64,000 bases of DNA. It comes from Paenibacillus yonginensis (GTDB lineage Bacteria > Bacillota > Bacilli > Paenibacillales > Paenibacillaceae). The stretch lies in assembly GCF_001685395.1 (NCBI RefSeq), contig NZ_CP014167.1:2609501-2673500 (forward strand). Reading direction: 5' to 3'. A program made the translations under genes and the position numbers. Shown piece by piece: positions 53,404 through 62,200 of this stretch (position 1 is the stretch's first letter; each line of letters opens with the position of its first letter). The notes beneath the pieces are model-generated. The model was not told where the DNA came from. It did not search any database and was given only the letters and a program-made list of their open reading frames with translations.

Positions 53404-54186
53404 TTACAATATGCCGTCTATAATCTCGTTCTCATTCATTTTTAAATATTCAATATCATCCAGATAAAGCTGCAGATGGTCCTCTTCTATATGCAATTGG
53501 AAAACCTGGTTCCCCTCGCGAGCTTCTTTTCGCATATATTCAGTCAAGCTTTCTAAACGTTTGATTAATACAGCAACAAAAGATTCCTTATCTTGAGGGG
53601 ATGCTCCAACCGTATCCAGAAACAGTTTCGTCTTTCTTATTTGCTCCTTCAAATTCCCACTGGAGCCTGGGCTTTTCGGATTATGGAACGGGACCCATCT
53701 GTAAACAGCATAACCAATACCCCACATTCTCGGCCCTGGATGTAAAGTATCAAAATCTATGATCCCTGACGCTTCATCGCCTACTATAGTGACATTGTAG
53801 GGCGCAAAATCTCCATGACACATGACCTCGATCGGGAGAACGGCAGGCAGCATCCACTGCTCATGGTTTGTTAATTTGGAAATATATCGTTCGCTGGATT
53901 GATGAAATTTCATTAATAACCGGGCAGCAGACACAAGCATGGAGTCGCTCAGCATTGGATCCGGTAAAGGATAATGAAAAACCTCACCCGGCATAAAAGA
54001 TAAGATCTCTTCCTGCCGATCATTTATCCCATACGGTTTGGGCACAAAAACTGCCCCCTCTTCATGAAGAAAGTTTAGAAACTTATGTACGTGCGGAGTC
54101 CAAGCATTCGCAGGACGAATAACCGTCTCTTCAACTTTATGAATTTGTCCGGTTCTTCCGCCGGTGAGTTCTTCTTTATGGTTCAT
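53404..54186 (-). CDS. APH-fold phosphotransferase / kinase-like protein
   Basis: A 260-aa protein of the aminoglycoside phosphotransferase superfamily. The Brenner-type catalytic loop CHGDFAPYN and the metal-binding IIDFDTLHPGPRMWG are intact. The N-terminal lobe is shorter than in true APH enzymes. The substrate could be a small metabolite, choline-like compound or antibiotic; this cannot be told from sequence. AAAGGA precedes the ATG. Monocistronic, next to the distal end of the CRISPR array. Confidence 0.82.
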   Translation of the reverse strand: MNHKEELTGGRTGQIHKVEETVIRPANAWTPHVHKFLNFLHEEGAVFVPKPYGINDRQEEILSFMPGEVFHYPLPDPMLSDSMLVSAARLLMKFHQSSERYISKLTNHEQWMLPAVLPIEVMCHGDFAPYNVTIVGDEASGIIDFDTLHPGPRMWGIGYAVYRWVPFHNPKSPGSSGNLKEQIRKTKLFLDTVGASPQDKESFVAVLIKRLESLTEYMRKEAREGNQVFQLHIEEDHLQLYLDDIEYLKMNENEIIDGIL

Positions 54187-54440
54187 TTTTGATTCCTTTC
54201 AGAAGTTGGTGTTGGTGTTGCCTGGTAGATTTAATACGGACCAAATGAAGTACGGGCAAGAAAAGGCAAGTTCAAATTGTAAGAAATGGTTGAGGGTGGT
54301 TTTTAGGGATTAACGCTAGAGAAAAATTTGAAAATTGCAGTTTGGGTCTAGGCGGGTTAAAACTTGGTGCTTCATAGGTAATTACACGCTTATGGGGAGG
54401 GAGACAAGGTAGCAGTGGCGACTTGGACCGTCGAAGAGCA

Positions 54441-57007
54441 ATTTCAGTCCACACACTCACATGGAGTGCGACTGTTTTATCCGTTTATTGTGGTTATGGA
54501 CTTTCTCATTTCAATCCACGCACTCACATGGAGTGCGACTCCGGACGCCGGACCCGGTTGCAATTTTTAGTTTGATTTCAATCCACGCACTCACATGGAG
54601 TGCGACAGCGCATGATGCCGTCACAGGTGCCGAAGAGTGAATTTCAATCCACGCACTCACATGGAGTGCGACCGTAGTGGGCGCGATAGAGATGCTTGCT
54701 GGCGAGTTATTTCAATCCACGCACTCACATGGAGTGCGACGCCGAGAAGCTAAATCCGCAGCATTCCCGAGCAGGTATTTCAATCCACGCACTCACATGG
54801 AGTGCGACTATCGTAGGTAACATGGCTCTTATTGATGACGGTATTTCAATCCACGCACTCACATGGAGTGCGACCCGTCGAAGTGTTCGGCACATTCTCA
54901 ATTGATTTATTTCAATCCACGCACTCACATGGAGTGCGACGCCAAAGGCTCCTATAATCGTTTACGATCAAAACATATTTCAATCCACGCACTCACATGG
55001 AGTGCGACAATACAGGATAACCTGGGACATTGGGTTCTAAAAATTTCAATCCACGCACTCACATGGAGTGCGACGACTTGTTGACCGGAAATGTGATAGT
55101 TGATACCGGAATTTCAATCCACGCACTCACATGGAGTGCGACAGACAAAACAGAGGAATTAAGAGACTTCCTAGACATTTCAATCCACGCACTCACATGG
55201 AGTGCGACGCTTGGATGGTTTAATAAACTTGATCCAGGCATATTTCAATCCACGCACTCACATGGAGTGCGACTGTAGTTGATGTTCAGTTCAGAAAACA
55301 AGTCTTATTTCAATCCACGCACTCACATGGAGTGCGACCAGCACCCGGCCATTCTAAAGTTTTGGATTCCGGAAATTTCAATCCACGCACTCACATGGAG
55401 TGCGACATTGATGATCTACACAAAATGCTCTCAGAAACGATTTCAATCCACGCACTCACATGGAGTGCGACTACAACCGCTTGGTAGGCCATTTCTGCAC
55501 CAGATATTTCAATCCACGCACTCACATGGAGTGCGACGCGTAACTGGCGGCCAAAAATACCCATACGTTGGAATTTCAATCCACGCACTCACATGGAGTG
55601 CGACTGCCGTTAAACTCGTCTAATTCCTCGTACCAAAGATTTCAATCCACGCACTCACATGGAGTGCGACTTCCCATCGTTCGCTGTAGGAGTGGGCCAC
55701 AATATTTCAATCCACGCACTCACATGGAGTGCGACATTTGTTCTGGATAATGTCGCGCTGTTCGTCGCTCAATTTCAATCCACGCACTCACATGGAGTGC
55801 GACTTGACCTCGATGAATACGTCGCAATCTGATACGTGGATTTCAATCCACGCACTCACATGGAGTGCGACGGCTTAATGCTTGGTAAGGGGATGGGATC
55901 ATGGTCATTTCAATCCACGCACTCACATGGAGTGCGACTTTATTTCCTCAAGCATACCGTTGTATTTGGTTGTATTTCAATCCACGCACTCACATGGAGT
56001 GCGACCGAAGGATTGCCAGCTCCTGCAAGCGCACAACCGTATTTCAATCCACGCACTCACATGGAGTGCGACTATCTCAATCCACGTTTCGTTATCGTCT
56101 TCTAAACATTTCAATCCACGCACTCACATGGAGTGCGACTTGATGCGTAAGCGTTATTTCCCAAGTTGTAAGATTTCAATCCACGCACTCACATGGAGTG
56201 CGACTACCAACATGTTGGCGTTCGTTTACTTAGCGAAGATATTTCAATCCACGCACTCACATGGAGTGCGACGACAAATCTTTGCCAAAGTGGATCTAGG
56301 CCGTCATATTTCAATCCACGCACTCACATGGAGTGCGACATTGATCCTATTTATAAGGTCCTCACTGGAGATATTTCAATCCACGCACTCACATGGAGTG
56401 CGACAATGACATTCCTGTGAAAGATTCAATGAAATTATAATTTCAATCCACGCACTCACATGGAGTGCGACCGGCCATCCGCCATGATGATGGGCTTCGG
56501 TGGCTTCGATTTCAATCCACGCACTCACATGGAGTGCGACACGAGAGAAGAATGGGATGCTATTTGCTTGGGGTTATTTCAATCCACGCACTCACATGGA
56601 GTGCGACGATAATACTATTGCATCTATGCGTAAATTGCAAATTTCAATCCACGCACTCACATGGAGTGCGACGCGGATATAGCGCCGATTGACTCCATCA
56701 ATGACATTTCAATCCACGCACTCACATGGAGTGCGACTTTCTTGACAAACTACGGGCGATAAAGTAACCTAAAATTTCAATCCACGCACTCACATGGAGT
56801 GCGACCTTCACGTGTCATTTGGTTACCTCGCTTTCGTACCATTTCAATCCACGCACTCACATGGAGTGCGACGTGTTATAACGTAAGCTTGGAGATTCCA
56901 ACTCGTCCTATTTCAATCCACGCACTCACATGGAGTGCGACATTCATAGCGCTTAATACCGCCATAAGTTACAGCATTTCAATCCACGCACTCACATGGA
57001 GTGCGAC
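54441..57007 (-). CRISPR. Type I-C CRISPR array, 39 repeats and 38 spacers
   Basis: A 32-bp repeat starts, in + orientation, every 65-69 bp from 54441 to 56976; 38 of the 39 copies looked identical by eye. Spacers are 33-37 bp. In transcript orientation the repeat begins GTCGCACTCC, has a GCACTC/GAGTGC hairpin and ends GCGTGGATTGAAAT, the type I-C (Cas5d-processed) pattern. The leftmost copy (54441-54472) has two substitutions, which marks it as the old trailer end. The leader lies on the right, with a promoter at 57060-57087, so the array is transcribed leftward. No cas genes occur within the window. ORFs across this region (ISIHALTWSAT repeats) are artefacts of the repeat. Confidence 0.98.
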
Positions 57008-57255
57008 AGCGAAAATACCTCTATTCCATCTCCTAACAAGATGAATTCGAGTCATTTCCATTATATCTCATTACTCAACTAGATCAATCAACTCTCAGCT
57101 AATGTTCTGAGGTACGATTCAGCGTCTTTTTCGACAAAATCTGAGGTGCGAATCCCCCGGAGATTTTATGGGAGCTTTAGGTTCGCACCAAATGGCCAAG
57201 TGGCCACTTTGCTTACTTACTTAGAAATCCCGGCTATTTTTAACTGAACATGAGC
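57008..57255 (-). promoter_or_regulatory. CRISPR leader with promoter and repeated motifs
   Basis: On the minus strand TTGATC (57087-57082), a 16-bp gap and TATAAT (57065-57060) form a good promoter about 45 bp before the first repeat. Upstream, CTGAGGTACGATTC (57107-57120) and CTGAGGTGCGAATC (57141-57154), written in + orientation, are direct copies 34 bp apart. GGTGCGAA (57145-57152) is also inverted as TTCGCACC (57182-57189). Such repeated leader motifs are candidates for adaptation-protein or integration-host binding. No terminator separates the leader from the hepT stop. Confidence 0.75.
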
Positions 57256-57669
57256 TTAGCTGCTTGCAAATTTCTTCAAAGCATTCGTAAATGCAATAAA
57301 ATCTGCAAGATGCTTATTCAGTATAGCTTTTAAAATCTCTAGCTGCACAGCTTGGTAATCATGTGCCGCTATATTGCGGAACCCTACCATGGCTTTCATA
57401 TTGCCAGCCAGCTTTTCGTCAATGATTCCTTGACTAAGTAAAATATCAAAGGCATCACGACTCGTTTGAGGAACCCCGACCTGAAGCTCAGAAACAGCAT
57501 GCATGGCAAGGTCAATACTGGCTTCGCAGCATCTTTGCAGATTGAGAATGATGGAATCCTGCTTTGTGAAATTCTGCAGATTTCGATCGTCATTCGCGTA
57601 TTCCTCTTCAATCCGGGACAGGCACCTACGAATCACTTCTATCTTGTTCAATACGATGTCAGGGTTCAT
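57256..57669 (-). CDS. hepT: HepT-like HEPN ribonuclease toxin
   Basis: A 137-aa all-helical HEPN/DUF86 protein. The catalytic RX4HXY motif is intact as RNIAAHDY near residue 97. In known HepT-MntA systems the toxin cleaves RNA (mRNA or tRNA), and the motif's Tyr is AMPylated by MntA to silence it. Its start overlaps the mntA stop by 4 bases (ATGA). It is transcribed toward the CRISPR leader with only 180-190 bp to the leader promoter and no visible terminator. Its position next to a CRISPR array suggests a defence role. Confidence 0.93.
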   Translation of the reverse strand: MNPDIVLNKIEVIRRCLSRIEEEYANDDRNLQNFTKQDSIILNLQRCCEASIDLAMHAVSELQVGVPQTSRDAFDILLSQGIIDEKLAGNMKAMVGFRNIAAHDYQAVQLEILKAILNKHLADFIAFTNALKKFASS

Positions 57670-58124
57670 AACGGCTCCTCCCGCATCCGGCTTTCGATAA
57701 TTTCCCGTCGCTCCTCATTAAGCATGGCGTATTCTTTGAGAGAACGCATAAACAGCAATTGCCTCTTCAAGGAATCAGGTTCATAAAGCAGCAAACCGCT
57801 GTCTATGATTTGGGCTCGCAGCACCGGACTAGCCTGTTCAAAATCAATCAGATCCACTTCACGCCCCGTCTTATCTGCAATAAGAGCAGCGATTCGAAAT
57901 CGTTCGTAGGCATCTGGCTTTTGTTGATCGGGAATGTAGGCCAAATCCATGTCACTATCTGGTCTAGATTTCTTCTTAGCAAAAGAGCCAAACAAGATAA
58001 TAGAAGCTGGATTCACATGTTCGACCAGGATATTCACGATCTCCTCCAACTGGGATGAGGTTAACCCCTGCTCAATCAGTAGATGATCGGGTTGATCACT
58101 GAGCTTTTTCAAAATTCCACGCAC
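57666..58124 (-). CDS. mntA: MntA-like nucleotidyltransferase antitoxin
   Basis: A ~150-aa minimal nucleotidyltransferase. The GSX10DXD motif is exact: GSFAKKKSRPDSDMD, followed by a third Asp in VDLIDF. MntA antitoxins AMPylate HepT. The start is unclear: the GTG at 58124 abuts the AAGGAGG sequence, while a TTG at 58112 lies 12 nt after it. Both lie inside a degenerate CRISPR repeat (58107-58144) that supplies the ribosome-binding site and a hairpin. A good promoter lies just upstream (58163-58191). It is the first gene of the mntA-hepT operon. Confidence 0.92.
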   Translation of the reverse strand: MRGILKKLSDQPDHLLIEQGLTSSQLEEIVNILVEHVNPASIILFGSFAKKKSRPDSDMDLAYIPDQQKPDAYERFRIAALIADKTGREVDLIDFEQASPVLRAQIIDSGLLLYEPDSLKRQLLFMRSLKEYAMLNEERREIIESRMREEPL

Positions 58125-58144
58125 CCTCCTTCAGGGACTGCGAC
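58107..58144 (-). repeat. Degenerate type I-C CRISPR repeat at the mntA start
   Basis: Read on the minus strand, this 38-nt stretch keeps the array repeat's blocks in order: GTCGCA, TCC, TG, GTGCGTGGA and TTGAAA. It has two small insertions (about 4 and 3 nt) and a few substitutions. It can fold with GCA/TGC and CCCT/AGGG pairs, putting the AAGGAGG ribosome-binding site in the loop and 3' arm. It is 1.1 kb from the array and in the same orientation as the array repeats. Confidence 0.7.
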
Positions 58145-58162
58145 CATTTAGCTTTCTTAGTT

Positions 58163-58191
58163 AATATATTTATTATATTAAATTAATGCAA
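58163..58191 (-). promoter_or_regulatory. Promoter of mntA-hepT
   Basis: TTGCAT (58191-58186) and TATATT (58168-58163) on the minus strand are separated by exactly 17 bp. The predicted start point is near 58156, about 12 nt before the degenerate CRISPR repeat. Confidence 0.7.
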
Positions 58192-58378
58192 CAAGGTATG
58201 CTATTAGAAAAGAGAGCTCCTTCATAATTAGACTACGAAATACGAAATCACTTGAAGCGGTGTCAAGAGAACTTTAATTGCCACTCCCGTTCATAGAAGG
58301 ATTATTCCCTTCCCTCGATTTTTCCAATCATGCTATGATTAAGGTTAGCTACCACAGATCGAAGGGATGAGTTCGCTC

Positions 58379-59242
58379 ATGCAGCTGTTAAGTTTGCTTT
58401 TATATCTGATTTGGGGATTTAATTTCGTGATTATGAAGCTTGGGAACGGTTTGTTCCCGCCCGTTTTATTTGCCGCTTTTCGTTTCCTGATCGGTTCAGG
58501 GGCCTTGTTCCTGATTATATTTTATAAAAGAATTTCCTTTCCCAAGAAAAAGCATTTCAAATGGTATCTGGTTTGCGGCCTCTTGCAAACGACTTATTTT
58601 AATATAGCCATCCAGGTTTCGCTGAACTCTATCAGTGCCGGGTTGACCTCGGTGTTAACGTACAGCATGCCTTTATTTTTATCTATCATGGCCCATTACT
58701 GGATTCCCGGCGACAAGCTTACCCCACGCAAGACGGCCGGCATCGCCATAGGCATTATCGGGTTGATTCTTGCCATGAACATTCATCTCTCAGGCAGTCC
58801 ATGGATGCTTCTGCTGGCCTTGTCCTCAGCTATTACCTGGGCCATGTCTAACCTCATCATCAAACAAAAACTTCAAGACAGCGATAAAGTGCAGTTCACA
58901 ACCTGGCAAATGACTTTCGGAACGCTAGGCTTGTTTATTTATTCCCTGCTTTTCGAGCATGGCGCCTCCCAATGGAATCTTGAGGCTGTCGGATACTTGT
59001 TGTTCTCCGGCCTCTTAGCTTCGGCCCTTGCCTTCGTTCTATGGACGTATATCTTGTCGAAAATTGAAGCCAGCAGAGCCTCCGTTACGTTATTAACCGT
59101 TCCAGTTATCGGAGTCATTTCGGGTTGGCTTTTCCTGCACGAAGAGCTGAGGGCGACTACGCTTGCCGGAATTGCCTTTGTGTTATTGGGCATATGTATA
59201 GTGAACATAAAAGGAAAATCCCGCAAAATGCCTTCGATTTAA
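58379..59242 (+). CDS. EamA/DMT family transporter
   Basis: A 287-aa protein with ten membrane helices in two EamA repeats (LYLIWGFNFVIMKLGNGLFP at the start; PVIGVISGWLFLHEELRATT in the second repeat). Such proteins export amino acids or other metabolites; this substrate is unknown. The start at 58379 is preferred because GAAGGG lies about 12 nt upstream; an ATG four codons earlier overlaps that site. It is divergent from the mntA-hepT operon and ends at a bidirectional terminator. Confidence 0.9.
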   Translation: MQLLSLLLYLIWGFNFVIMKLGNGLFPPVLFAAFRFLIGSGALFLIIFYKRISFPKKKHFKWYLVCGLLQTTYFNIAIQVSLNSISAGLTSVLTYSMPLFLSIMAHYWIPGDKLTPRKTAGIAIGIIGLILAMNIHLSGSPWMLLLALSSAITWAMSNLIIKQKLQDSDKVQFTTWQMTFGTLGLFIYSLLFEHGASQWNLEAVGYLLFSGLLASALAFVLWTYILSKIEASRASVTLLTVPVIGVISGWLFLHEELRATTLAGIAFVLLGICIVNIKGKSRKMPSI

Positions 59243-59281
59243 AAACAGGTGAGTCCCATCAAACTAGGATTCACCTGTTTA
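59243..59281. terminator. Bidirectional terminator between EamA gene and the xylanase gene
   Basis: AAACAGGTGA pairs with TCACCTGTTT, with A-rich and T-rich flanks, between converging genes. Confidence 0.82.
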
Positions 59282-59290
59282 TTTTTAGCC

Positions 59291-62200
59291 CTATTTGCTC
59301 CAAATCCGATAAAGAATCACTGCTGCTTCAGCCCGGGTAAGGGAATCCAGAGGTGCGATCCTGCTGCCGCCCTTGCCTTGAACGAAGCCGGAGCCCACCA
59401 TAGCCGAGACGCTAGCTTTCGCATAATCGGAAATGCTTGCTTGGTCGGCAAAAACCTCGAGAGAGCTGCGGTCTTCGGTTGTTCGGCCTGCTGTCTTAAG
59501 CGCACGCGAGGCCATGACCATCGCATCCTGCCGGGAAATTGGCTGATTAGGCAGGAAAAGTTGGTCCTCATTCCCCGTGACAATCCCTAATTCCTTCGCA
59601 GCGGCCAGTTCCCCAAAATATTCTGCTGTGTTTTGAACATCATAGAACACCGCTGCGCTGCTGCCCGTGCCTTTCAGTTCAAGCGTATTCATGAGGAGCG
59701 AGATAAAAGCTGCTCTCGTGATGCGGCTCGAAGGCGAGAAGCGGTCGGCTGCCGTTCCTTCGGCAATGCCGCGAGCATACAAGGCTCCGATTGCCTGCTG
59801 AGCCCAAGGAACGTTTTGCAAATCTCCGAAGGTGTTTGGAACTGCTGCAACCCCGAAGATACTGAAATGAGTTGTCTTAAACTCGAGCCCTTGGTCAGCC
59901 GCATCATATCGGCTGCTTGGAACAGGCGTTGCCTTTCCGTGTTCATCAACATTCAGCACGACAAGCTGATCTGGATGATTAAGCTCTTCAGGGGCCGGCG
60001 TGTAAGGAATGTTTACCGTTATTGGCGTTAGCGGATTATTCCACGGCACCACACGGCCATCCAAGGCAAAGCTGAGATCGATCAACGGACGATTTCCAAT
60101 CTGCTTGTGGGCAGCTTCATTTAAATTGTCCGGTGAAGCTTTAGTTATACGGACGGAAGCTTGTTCTGCATTCTCGGCCGCACTTCCCAGCATGCTGCTT
60201 GGAAGCGTAAAGGCTGCAAATTCCGTCTTCAGCAAGAGTTTGTAGTTATCCTGCCCCTGCAGACCTTGAACAGGCCATTGGATTTCGTAAGATTGGGCGC
60301 CGGTTTGTTTCGGGATTTCGAAGACGATTGTTTTCACGCCGTCTGCAGCAGAAGCCGTTTGCTCCAATTTCTGTTTCAGAAGATCAGCGGTGAGAGCAGC
60401 TTTGGCGAGACCGCCTTCGAGAGTCACTTGCAGTGGAGTCGTGTCTGCACCGTTATCGGGAACGGCCGGCTGGTTGTTAGCCGAGTTTCCTCCACTTCCG
60501 CCTGTGCTTCCTCCGCCGCTATGGCCACCATTGCCGCTACCGTTATCGCCCCCGCCGTTTCCACCGCCTGCCGGTTTGCCCATGAGCGACAGAATCCCGT
60601 ATACGGATGTGTCCTGATAACCTTGGCCGGTCAGGTCATTCCATGCGGCCGTGCTTTGACGGGCACCATCCTTCGCGTCATTGATCTGTACATCGAAACC
60701 AAGCTTCATATCATTAGCCGGTGTTACGTGCTTCAGCGGGATCTTCACTTCAACCGTGTAATTCGTCCCACTCATTTGAGCCGCCGATTGAAAATCCTTG
60801 CCGATGTTTTCCGGATTAAAGGAAGTTTCGTTCGCATAGTTGACCCGGTATTGCCCGTCATCCTCTTGATAAGAGGTTGTTTTGGCATTGTTCTGGTCCA
60901 AGAACACTTCAATGGAGTCCTGCTCCCAGGCGTTTGCGCTGGTTCTGTCCAGCTGCGTGTCCGCAACCTGGATCAATACATAAAGATTTTGATCATCCCA
61001 AAGGGCTTTAGCCACGCCGGAAGCTCCCTGCCAAGCCGACTGGAACCTGTTAACCGGGATTTCGGCGGCCTGATTCCAGACGTCGTCTACGATGCCGTCG
61101 ATTTGCGGCGTGCCATAAGAGGCAGTTGCCTCACGAGCCTCCTCCGTCTCCGGCGTGTATTCGGTCATGTATTTGTCCGGATCGGCTACGCCGTAATAAG
61201 CCTTTTTGGCCTGCAGATTCTGGTCGAACAGCAAAGGATTCTGTGAAGCTCTCCAGCTTGAAGAGTCATTTAATCCCCACCAGGTGACGCGGGAGATATG
61301 CTCGGCATGCTCCTTAAAAATATTCATAAGCTGGGCGTATAAATAACCTTGCGCATTCGCTTGCTTATCGGTCAGCTTGCTGTCGCTTCCCGCCGTCACG
61401 TCAAGCTCGGAAATGCTCACTTCTACGCCAAGCTGGATGAATTTCTCCAGCGACGCCTCCACATTTTCAGACCTCGTGTTGAGATTGTAATGCCCTTGCA
61501 TGCCAATGCCGTCGATGAGCAGCTTGCCGTCATGTTCGGATGCGTATTTGTTGTTAAGCTCTTGAACCATGCTGGCAATGGCTGTAGCTTTATTCTGATT
61601 GTCCTCATTGTAATCGTTGTAATATAGCTTGATGTCCCAATCCGGATGGCTGTCCAGCACTTCCCGCGCTATAAGGAACGCCTGCTCTACGTAGTCATCC
61701 CCGATCGCGGCTTTCCAAGGCGAGCTGCGAAGCGCCGCTTTCCAATTCGTCGGATCGGAAGGATTATCGTTCATCGCTTCATTAACAACATCCCAGGAGA
61801 TAACTTTATTCCCAAAATGCTCAATTACGGTCTCGATATGACTGCGTATATTCGCCAGGGCTTGCTCCCGGGTCAGCGGCTTGCCATCCTCTCCCGTATT
61901 CAGCCACTCCGGTGTCTGCTGGTGCCACACCAGCACATGGCCGTGCAGCTTAAGACCAGCAGCTGTAATTTGACTAACCAGCGCGTCTGCCGCAGTGAAG
62001 TCAATTTGTTTGTTTGTATTGTAAACCTGCTCCGGCTTCATGGCGTTCTCTGCCGTTACGACGTTGAAATGCTTCTTGAGCAGCTCCAGTCTTTGCCCTT
62101 CAAAGTCGGTGGAGGACACGGCATTGCCTATTAAGAAATCGTCTTTGTATACCTCCTGCAGGCTTGGAATGTCCTGCTGAACCGGAGGCGGAGCATTGAC

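Noticed and set aside
54187-54440. The left flank of the array as the CRISPR leader.
   Set aside because: The adjacent repeat (54441-54472) is the degenerate one, and the right flank has a promoter oriented into the array, so the left side is the trailer.
54696-57044. A series of ORFs translating to repeated ISIHALTWSAT, FNPRTHMECD or QSTHSHGVR peptides.
   Set aside because: They are three-frame translations of the 32-bp CRISPR repeat and its spacers; there are no ribosome-binding sites and the unit length explains the peptide periodicity.
60161-61246. A 361-aa + strand ORF opposite the xylanase.
   Set aside because: Antisense shadow within the GH10/CBM9 coding region; no supporting signals.
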